Shown here: in pieces, positions 58,270-64,000 of the stretch
Layout: each line of letters begins with the position of its first letter
Position numbering within the stretch: position 1 is the stretch's first letter
NCBI RefSeq assembly: GCF_015864825.1
Contig: NZ_JADYWL010000002.1
Location: 466,346 to 530,345 of the forward strand
Direction: 5' to 3'
Length of the DNA: 64,000 nucleotides
Origin: Psychrobacter sp. NZS113
GTDB lineage: Bacteria; Pseudomonadota; Gammaproteobacteria; Pseudomonadales; Moraxellaceae
Program-made: the position numbers and the translations under genes
Notes under the pieces: generated by a model
What the model was told of the DNA's origin: nothing
Databases searched by the model: none
Seen by the model: the letters and a program-made list of their open reading frames with translations, nothing else

Positions 58270-58346
58270 GGGCCCATAGCTCAGTTGGTTAGAGCAGAGG
58301 ACTCATAATCCTTTGGTCGTAGGTTCAAGTCCTACTGGGCCCACCA
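58270..58346 (+). tRNA. tRNA with CAT anticodon (Ile2 or elongator Met)
   Basis: Complete cloverleaf of 77 bases including encoded CCA: acceptor GGGCCCA / TGGGCCC, D arm GCTC AGTTGGTTA GAGC, anticodon arm GAGGA-CTCATAA-TCCTT, T arm GTAGG TTCAAGT CCTAC. C4-G69 and C5-G68 pairs and the TTTGGTCG variable region are closer to E. coli ileX (anticodon modified to lysidine) than to elongator Met; no initiator features. Isoacceptor identity cannot be settled without modification data. Confidence 0.9.
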
Positions 58347-58351
58347 AATTC

Positions 58352-58386
58352 AAACCCTTACAGTCATTGACTGATAAGGGTTTTTT
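58352..58386 (+). terminator. Terminator of the tRNA gene
   Basis: AAACCCTTA (58352-58360) with TAAGGGTTT (58375-58383), inner CAGTCA/TGACTG also pairs, then T run. Confidence 0.85.
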
Positions 58387-58417
58387 ATTGTCTAAATTTT
58401 AGTAAAATACAATATAG

Positions 58418-58447
58418 TCAGTTCGATATAAATCAGTTCGATATAAA
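58418..58447. repeat. Perfect 15-bp tandem duplication
   Basis: TCAGTTCGATATAAA occurs twice back to back (58418-58432 and 58433-58447), between the tRNA terminator and the transposase remnant. Confidence 0.8.
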
Positions 58448-58519
58448 GTTGATACAGTCCATGTCAGACAACAGTTTATCTAGCGGCTGTCCTAGATAGC
58501 TAGTTCAGTTCCTTTGGAC

Positions 58520-58651
58520 TCACTGTTTTAACTGATGTAATTGACGTTTTGGGTCACTGTCGTTAAAACGCCACTCACATTCCTCTAAAAATAGATGTAA
58601 ACGCTCGTTTGGGATGCCATTATGTTTACACATATGTCGCTTGGCTTGGCT
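58520..58651 (-). pseudogene. C-terminal remnant of an IS1595-type transposase
   Basis: Reverse-strand frame of 43 codons reading SQAKRHMCKHNGIPNERLHL, then FLEECEWRFNDSDPKRQLHQ and a stop at 58520-58522. The AKRH...NGIP...FYLHLKECEWRFN-type pattern is the end of ISXO2/IS1595 DDE transposases. Upstream of codon SQAK the frame no longer matches the family (the expected FW is replaced), so the rest is deleted. GGCTGTCCTAGATAGC at about 58485-58500 may be the surviving terminal repeat. No other half is visible in the window. Confidence 0.75.
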
Positions 58652-58692
58652 CCTTCGACTGTGCTGAACATATTTTTCTGGATATGCCTATA

Positions 58693-59124
58693 TTACAAAC
58701 TTGACAGCAGAACACTGGTTTCACTATTCAGAATGCCGTCAATTTCTCTTACTTGACGCAGCACTTCATCAAACTCTCTCAAGCTTGTGGTGTGTATTTC
58801 TGCAACCAAATCCCACGCCCCATTGGTCGTATGTAGCTTAATCAGTTGCGGGATACCCCGCAGTTTCCTAATCACTTGTGACGTAGACTTTCCTGTTACT
58901 TCAATCATCATCATCGCTTTGACGGTTTCTTTATCTAGTGCTTCATGCACTCGAATCGTAAATCCTAAAATAGCGCCATTATGAATCAATCTATCCAATC
59001 TGTTTTGGACAGTGGCACGAGAGACTTTGAGTTTTTTAGCAAGGTTTGAGATGGTTGCTCGACCATCTTGTCGCAGTTCAGATATCAGTTCGCTATCTAA
59101 AGAGTCATAAGTGTAATACGCCAT
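58693..59124 (-). CDS. Lrp/AsnC-family regulator
   Basis: 143 residues from the ATG at 59124 (AAGGAAG eight bases before); the longer frame to 59169 is unlikely. N-terminal helix-turn-helix with LDSELISELRQDGRATISNL and KVSRATVQNRLDRL (about 8-50), C-terminal RAM ligand domain (about 65-140; VKAMMMIEVTG, GAWDLVAEIHT). Divergent from the ornithine cyclodeaminase gene with a palindrome in the 168-base spacer, the classic arrangement for a local amino-acid-responsive activator. Arginine or ornithine is the likely effector, by context only. Confidence 0.88.
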   Translation of the reverse strand: MAYYTYDSLDSELISELRQDGRATISNLAKKLKVSRATVQNRLDRLIHNGAILGFTIRVHEALDKETVKAMMMIEVTGKSTSQVIRKLRGIPQLIKLHTTNGAWDLVAEIHTTSLREFDEVLRQVREIDGILNSETSVLLSSL

Positions 59125-59223
59125 AAAAATGCTTCCTTCATTGAGTTTTGACATTATGCTAAGTAGCACCTAACAATTTGTCAAAAATACGTCCATATTT
59201 AGTAAGTTATTGACATTTTAACT

Positions 59224-59254
59224 GACAATTATAATTGGTAGCATATTAATTGTC
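59224..59254. promoter_or_regulatory. Candidate operator in the Lrp-type / OCD spacer
   Basis: GACAATTA (59224-59231) and TAATTGTC (59247-59254), perfect 8-bp arms 15 bases apart. They overlap a possible rightward promoter (CTGACA at 59222, TATTAA at 59244). Dyads of this AT-rich type are common for Lrp/AsnC regulators. Confidence 0.5.
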
Positions 59255-59292
59255 GGTTCAACAAACAATATTCATGAAAAGGAACAGCATTA

Positions 59293-60393
59293 ATGTCTAA
59301 ATTTATCGTATCACCCAAGGAAGGCGTGCCATTCGTTAGTGTACAAGCGATGGCTAAAATGATTCATGATTATGGCGTTGAGCAATGTATTACAGATCTA
59401 GTAAATGCTTTAGAGCAAGATTATCTTCGTTGGGATCAATTTGAAAAATCTTCTCGCTTTGCTTCGCATTCAAAAGACGGTGTCATCGAGCTGATGCCAG
59501 TCAGTGATGGAGAGATGTTTGCCTGCAAGTATGTCAATGGTCACCCAATCAATACCACACGAAACTTGCAGACCGTAGCTGCGATGGGTATCTTGTCTGA
59601 CGTCGAAAATGGCTATCCTATTTTACTGACAGAGATGTGTATCCTGACGGCGTTACGTACGGCTGCCACATCAGCTATGTTGGCCAAACATTGTGCACCA
59701 AAAGGCGTTACAAAACTGGCGTTAATAGGAAACGGCGCTCAGTCTGAATTTCAAGCCTTGGGTATGAAAGCCATCATGGGTATCTCAGAAGTTCGTTTGT
59801 ATGATATTGATCCAGCGGCATCACAGAAAACGGCTGACAACCTTGCAGACTCAGGTCTGAAAGTGATTGTTTGTCGTACGTTAGAGGAAGCTGTTTTAGG
59901 TGCAGAGATCATTACTACCTGTACGGCTGACAAAACCAATGCCACTATTTTACGGGACGATATAATCACAAAAGGTGTTTATATCAATGCGATAGGCGGT
60001 GATTGTCCTGGTAAAACAGAGCTAGATAGCAATATATTAATGCGAGCAGATCATGTGATTGTAGAGTTTGAGCCTCAGACACGCGTTGAAGGAGAGATTC
60101 AAAATCTATCAAGCGACTTCCCTGTTACTGAATTTCATCGCATCCTCAAAGGTGAAGTGCAAGCTCGAAAGTCAGCTGATGATCTAATCGTGTTTGATGG
60201 CGTTGGTTTTGCCTCAGAAGACTTTACGGCGTTGGTATTTTTACGCGACTTGATCAAAAAGCAGGGCGGGTATGAGATTTTAGATCTGATACCTCAGCAA
60301 GCTGACCCTAAAAACTTATATTCGGTAGTGAAAGGCCATAGCAAAAATCATAGCCTAGTGACGAATGAAGCTGAATCTGTGGCTATGTCGTAA
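59293..60393 (+). CDS. Ornithine cyclodeaminase
   Basis: NAD-linked conversion of ornithine to proline plus ammonia. 366 residues: N-terminal substrate domain with FACKYVNGHPINT (about 76-88) and LTEMCILTALRTAATSAML (114-132), Rossmann LALIGNGAQSEFQALG (143-158) and the DGVGFASEDF stretch near the C-terminus. This is the longer ArcB/OCD form. With the arginase gene downstream it provides arginine to ornithine to proline. First gene of the block, controlled most likely by the divergent Lrp-type regulator. A weak terminator (60436-60463) separates it from the arginase gene. Confidence 0.93.
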   Translation: MSKFIVSPKEGVPFVSVQAMAKMIHDYGVEQCITDLVNALEQDYLRWDQFEKSSRFASHSKDGVIELMPVSDGEMFACKYVNGHPINTTRNLQTVAAMGILSDVENGYPILLTEMCILTALRTAATSAMLAKHCAPKGVTKLALIGNGAQSEFQALGMKAIMGISEVRLYDIDPAASQKTADNLADSGLKVIVCRTLEEAVLGAEIITTCTADKTNATILRDDIITKGVYINAIGGDCPGKTELDSNILMRADHVIVEFEPQTRVEGEIQNLSSDFPVTEFHRILKGEVQARKSADDLIVFDGVGFASEDFTALVFLRDLIKKQGGYEILDLIPQQADPKNLYSVVKGHSKNHSLVTNEAESVAMS

Positions 60394-60435
60394 GTGATTA
60401 ATACAATCGCTATTCATATAGCAGTAATTAATACA

Positions 60436-60463
60436 AGAAAATGATAAGATTTTCTCATTTTTT
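60436..60463 (+). terminator. Weak terminator behind the OCD gene
   Basis: AGAAAAT (60436-60442) with ATTTTCT (60449-60455), AT-rich, then a short T run. Confidence 0.5.
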
Positions 60464-60640
60464 ATAACGTTTAAAACCAACATTGTTTTTTAAGTTTTTT
60501 CTATATTTAGTATGGCTCTTGAACACTTGTGGATATTTTTATTTTTTAAATCTATCTGCTAATTTTCAAGAGCTTTACTATATAAAAATTAATTTAATTT
60601 AAATGATGTAAAAATTATTTTATTTAATAGAGACAAAATC

Positions 60641-61600
60641 ATGACTGATATGATGAAAAATATAAGAATAGTAGAAGTTTATTCAGATATTGCAGGATAT
60701 AAAAAAGGTGCCTCTCTAGGTATTGATGCATTAAAAGCGTCATCGAAAGAACTTAATGCAGATTATTTTGAAAAATTGCAATTCGACAGTATTGAAGATG
60801 ATAGCAACAGTGAGGGGGAATCACAATTTGCGCATGCAAAGTATGCTGATGTGATTGAACCGATTATCTCTAAATTAGCACATAAAATAAAAGATATAAG
60901 AAATGAGAATAAATTTCCCATTGTCTTAGCTGGAGATCATTCTAGCTGCGCAGGAACGATGCACGGCCTAAAAATGGCGCATCCTGATGCTGAAATTGGT
61001 GTGGTCTATATAGACGCACATGCTGACTTTCATTCGCCCTATACCAGTGGATCAGGAAACATGCATGGAATGCCTTTGGCCATGGCGTGTGCCATTGACA
61101 ATCTAGAATGCCAGCGCAATGAGCTTTCTGAAAAAGAAAAAGAGTATTGGGAAAAACTGAAATTTATGGCATCTGATGAACCCTCAATCAAGCCAGAAAA
61201 TGTGGTCTTTTGTGCCGTTAGAGACTATCAAGAAGAAGAGATGGATTTAATTAGAAGACATAAAATCCCTTTATATAGTGTTGCTGAGATAACTCAAAAA
61301 GGCATCAGTTCTACAGTAGAGGAAATCTTTAAGAAGCTAGAATATTGTGATCATATTTATGTGTCGTTTGATGTTGATAGTGTAGATCCTTTGTACGTGC
61401 CAGGAACCGGTACGCCTGCAATGAATGGTCTGTCATACGAACAAGCCATGCAACTTAACATAGAGCTAATCAAAAATAAGAAAGTATGCTGTTGGGAAAT
61501 GGCAGAAATCAATCCTTTGTATAATAATTCAAAAGATGATTCAAACAGAATATTTAAAATTTTAGAAAAAGTGACGCAGTCTCTTTTAAAGAATTACTAA
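60641..61600 (+). CDS. Arginase-family ureohydrolase
   Basis: Hydrolyses arginine to ornithine and urea (by context; agmatinase and others share the fold). 319 residues. The Mn ligands are all present: H100 in AGDHSS, D125/H127/D129 in IDAHADFH, D244 and D246 in SFDVDSVDP. A 20-residue insertion with KEKEYWEKLKF (about 164-174) precedes the VVFCAVRDY region. The DNA is visibly more AT-rich than most genes here, and the protein is richer in Lys, Ile and Asn, which may mean a different origin. The ribosome site is weak. 97 bases upstream of the YjiH-type gene. Confidence 0.9.
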   Translation: MTDMMKNIRIVEVYSDIAGYKKGASLGIDALKASSKELNADYFEKLQFDSIEDDSNSEGESQFAHAKYADVIEPIISKLAHKIKDIRNENKFPIVLAGDHSSCAGTMHGLKMAHPDAEIGVVYIDAHADFHSPYTSGSGNMHGMPLAMACAIDNLECQRNELSEKEKEYWEKLKFMASDEPSIKPENVVFCAVRDYQEEEMDLIRRHKIPLYSVAEITQKGISSTVEEIFKKLEYCDHIYVSFDVDSVDPLYVPGTGTPAMNGLSYEQAMQLNIELIKNKKVCCWEMAEINPLYNNSKDDSNRIFKILEKVTQSLLKNY

Positions 61601-61697
61601 TATTAAATATTTAAAATGAGTTAAAGCATCTAGCCCAAATGTATTTATTGCAAATATTTTTAGGCTAGTTAAAAAATGGACTGCGAGTAACAATAAT

Positions 61698-63101
61698 ATG
61701 GACATTATTAAATCTAGTTCTTCAAGTCAAGATATTAGCAGTATCAGTACCAGACAGTTTTTAAAATTCTTTATACCCTCTATAATAGGTCTGTTGCTCT
61801 TCGTATTTCCAATCCCCTATGTGGATGGTAAATTTGTGTCATATGCAGAAGGATTTACCATTCCTATCTCTGTGTTAAAGGATTATATACAGGGTTATAT
61901 GGGTGATATTTTACCCTTGCTTGTTGTAGTCTCCATTATGGTTACGCTGTGTTGTACGCTATATACTAAGGTCATGAAGCCTTCATTGATTCTAAACAAT
62001 GCCTTTTTAAACAACTTACTGAACGTCACAACACCTTGGCTCATCATTAGAATGCTTGGTGCATTCTTTGTTGTGGTTACCTATTTTAAATTTGGGTTTG
62101 AGGCAATATATTCAGATAATATCGGTGGATTAATATTATATGAATTAATGCCCATACTTTTTATCGTATTTTTCTTGGCTGGGTTGTTGCTACCACTACT
62201 GCTTGATTTTGGCTTATTAGAGTTCTTTGGTGTTTTATTAAGTAAAGTGATGAGACCTCTATTCGGTTTGCCCGGTAGGTCCTCTGTAGATTGTTTGACG
62301 TCATGGTTGGGTGATGGAACTATCGGCGTATTATTAACTGATAAACAATTGGAAGGTGGGTTTTATACCAAAAAAGAAGCGGCAGTTATTGCTACCAGTT
62401 TTTCAGCAGTCTCGATTACATTCTGCTTGGTTGTCATCTCTCAGGTTAAGCTAGAAACCTACTTTCTCAATATGATTGGGGTGGTTGCTTTATGCGGGAT
62501 TGTTTGTGCCTTAATCGTACCAAGGCTGTTACCTTTATCTAGAATTGAAGATACGTATGTAGTAGAAAATAGTGATAGAGATCATGAAACCATCCCTGAA
62601 GGAAAAACATTATTTACGCACAGCTTGCATAAAGCGGTTCACAAAGCAGAAAAGAGTCCAAGCTTTTCTACCTTCTTAAAGGATGGGTTAAAAAATATTT
62701 TAGATATGTGGATCGGAATATTACCCGTCGTTATGGCAATCGGGACGATGGGCTTAATCGTTGCAGAAGAAACACCCGTGTTTGATTATTTGGGTATGCC
62801 GTTTATCCCACTCTTAGAGTTACTGAATATACCTTTTGCGGTAGAGATGTCAAAAACCATTATGGTAGGTTTTGCAGATATGTTTTTACCTGCGATTATC
62901 GGCTCTTCAATAGAATCAGAATTGACCCGATTTGTCATCGCTTGCTTGTCAGTATCTCAATTGATTTATATGTCGGAAGTGGGCGGATTGATTTTAGGAA
63001 CGAAGATTCCAGTTAGCTTTTTTCAGTTATTAATAATCTTCCTATTAAGAACCATTATCTCATTACCGATTATTGCATTATGTGCGCACATGATTTTTTA
63101 A
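61698..63101 (+). CDS. YjiH-family membrane protein (nucleoside-recognition/Gate domain)
   Basis: 467 residues with about ten to eleven hydrophobic segments. Two Gate-type repeats: LGDGTIGVLLTDKQLEGGFY (about 205-225) and VGFADMFLPAIIGSSIESEL (about 392-411). The polar loop 285-320 is cytoplasmic. YjiH-type proteins are often found beside arginine/ornithine catabolic genes, so it is a candidate amino-acid transporter or accessory, which is inference. AT-rich like the arginase gene. Ends before a strong terminator. Confidence 0.85.
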   Translation: MDIIKSSSSSQDISSISTRQFLKFFIPSIIGLLLFVFPIPYVDGKFVSYAEGFTIPISVLKDYIQGYMGDILPLLVVVSIMVTLCCTLYTKVMKPSLILNNAFLNNLLNVTTPWLIIRMLGAFFVVVTYFKFGFEAIYSDNIGGLILYELMPILFIVFFLAGLLLPLLLDFGLLEFFGVLLSKVMRPLFGLPGRSSVDCLTSWLGDGTIGVLLTDKQLEGGFYTKKEAAVIATSFSAVSITFCLVVISQVKLETYFLNMIGVVALCGIVCALIVPRLLPLSRIEDTYVVENSDRDHETIPEGKTLFTHSLHKAVHKAEKSPSFSTFLKDGLKNILDMWIGILPVVMAIGTMGLIVAEETPVFDYLGMPFIPLLELLNIPFAVEMSKTIMVGFADMFLPAIIGSSIESELTRFVIACLSVSQLIYMSEVGGLILGTKIPVSFFQLLIIFLLRTIISLPIIALCAHMIF

Positions 63102-63151
63102 ATAAAATTATTTGAAAGCTGACTGCACAACGTCTAAATAAGATAATCAGC

Positions 63152-63179
63152 AAAAAACCACCTATCAAGGTGGTTTTTT
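63152..63179. terminator. Bidirectional terminator
   Basis: AAAAAACCACC (63152-63162) with GGTGGTTTTTT (63169-63179), loop TATCAA, between the YjiH-type gene and the convergent malic enzyme gene. Confidence 0.92.
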
Positions 63180-63329
63180 GCTATTAAAATCAGGCTATTT
63201 ACAAACTTGTCGTTTTACAAAGCCGACTACCCTCTCCAACATGACAGGCTTATCAATTATCTTTTTCATTCAGTATGTTGCTTAGATAATTTGTCCAGTA
63301 TTGAGTTTTGTTATATCTAATTTATAAAC

Positions 63330-64000
63330 CTAGAAAGAAGTACGGCGATAGTTACGATATTCAGGTAACCAAAAATTCGCTTTCAATCGGCGTTGTAAAT
63401 TCTCCGACGTGATAGGTAGTGCCAGCTTATCTTGAACTGCTTGCAATGCCACTGCATAAGCTATTTTTTCACTGATCTCTCTGATAACTTTGATAGGCGG
63501 TAGTATGGCACCTGGTGCTTTTTCGTATTCCATTGATATATCTGCAAGCGCTTGGCTTGCCGCCATTAGCATATTATCGCTGATACCCGTCGCCCGTGCT
63601 GCTAAAACACCCAGACCGATACCGGGGAAAATATAGCTGTTATTACACTGAGAAACCTCAAAAGACTGACCGTTAAAAGTAGTATGAGGAAAAGGACTAC
63701 CGGTTGCAATAATTGCCTTACCCTTACTCCAATTAGTCACTTCTTGCGGTGTTGCTTCCACACGAGACGTTGGATTTGAAAGAGGCAGTACAATTGGGTT
63801 TTCAGTATTCACACACAAGGCTTCGATCACCTCTTGGGTGAACAGACCTTTTTGTCCGCTAACACCAAATAATACAGTGATTTTTGCTTGTTTAACCACT
63901 TGCGCTAAACCTAGCTTCTGACTTTTGTCCCAGTGCTCAATAGCAGATTGCTTTTGCACTAATGGTTCTTGGAATTTTTGTAGCTCTGTCATGCTATCAA
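63330..64000 (-). CDS. maeA: NAD-dependent malic enzyme, C-terminal part (cut by window edge)
   Basis: The frame is open through 64000; two codons (Asp-Ser) precede the Met at 63992, and the sequence there (SMTELQKFQEPLVQKQ) is internal to the family, so the true start is outside. The visible part has the NAD domain with VLFGVSGQKGLFTQEVIEA, PIVLPLSNPTSRVEATPQE, AIIATGSPF and YIFPGIGLGVLAARA, and the end LKANFWLPEYRNYRRTSF typical of the single-domain MaeA/SfcA type. It forms pyruvate from malate with NAD. Together with maeB the cell has both malic enzymes. Confidence 0.92.
   Translation of the reverse strand, partial: DSMTELQKFQEPLVQKQSAIEHWDKSQKLGLAQVVKQAKITVLFGVSGQKGLFTQEVIEALCVNTENPIVLPLSNPTSRVEATPQEVTNWSKGKAIIATGSPFPHTTFNGQSFEVSQCNNSYIFPGIGLGVLAARATGISDNMLMAASQALADISMEYEKAPGAILPPIKVIREISEKIAYAVALQAVQDKLALPITSENLQRRLKANFWLPEYRNYRRTSF

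Larger units (their letters stand above)
58347..58692. other. Spacer behind the tRNA: terminator, tandem repeat, transposase remnant
   Basis: 346 bases, containing the items listed separately at 58352, 58418 and 58520; no intact gene. Confidence 0.7.

Overview
The window reads as ordinary chromosome of a gammaproteobacterium of the Moraxellaceae, most likely Psychrobacter. This is inferred from the overall look of the proteins, moderate-to-low GC, single-gene operons separated by long AT-rich spacers, and the gene set (CRY-DASH, NnrS/NsrR, MaeB, SelO, separate lpxB). No database search was possible. No phage, plasmid, CRISPR or complete insertion sequence is visible.

Layout. 1-8 kb: 5' part of lpxB, a DAHP synthase, pepN, an unknown protein, a Pal-type lipoprotein, a phosphopantetheinyl transferase and an outer-membrane barrel protein. 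8.8-15.8 kb: an IclR regulator facing a five-gene valine catabolic cluster (mmsA, acyl-CoA dehydrogenase, enoyl-CoA hydratase, 3-hydroxyisobutyryl-CoA hydrolase, mmsB). 16.3-22 kb: a PrpE-type propionyl-CoA synthetase, a fatty acyl-CoA ligase and an MFS carrier. 22.4-28.5 kb: an atypical metallo-beta-lactamase-fold protein, an alpha-carbonic anhydrase, the nitric-oxide pair nsrR/nnrS, CRY-DASH and a small unknown protein.

28.6-38.7 kb: an electrophile/aldehyde defence block: an aldehyde dehydrogenase divergent from a NemR-like TetR regulator, then YqhD-type alcohol dehydrogenase, CurA-type alkenal reductase, DJ-1/PfpI protein, glutathione S-transferase and an EmrB/EmrA-type efflux pair. An identical 17-base operator-like sequence lies in front of the regulator and of the yqhD-like gene, which ties the block together. 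38.8-57 kb is mostly housekeeping: pdxH, glmM, guaB, an MscS-family channel, cysS, a cobalamin adenosyltransferase, a lipoprotein, a glycerophosphodiesterase, a fatty acid desaturase, SelO, maeB, cca and a pteridine-reductase-like SDR. 58.2-64 kb: a tRNA with CAT anticodon, an IS1595-type transposase remnant, and an arginine/ornithine block (Lrp-type regulator, ornithine cyclodeaminase, arginase, YjiH-family membrane protein), then the C-terminal part of a second malic enzyme that runs off the window.

The most distinctive non-coding content is repeats: a transposase-free element family with TTAGGG...CCCTAA ends in several lengths (39, 52, 175-176 and about 271 bp), and a second family of diverged roughly 50-100 bp intergenic repeats, two of which flank prpE in inverted orientation. 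I did not find a convincing wholly new system. The best leads are the NemR-like regulon with its operators, the NsrR homologue with an insertion inside its cluster-binding cysteine set, and the mobile-looking repeat families.
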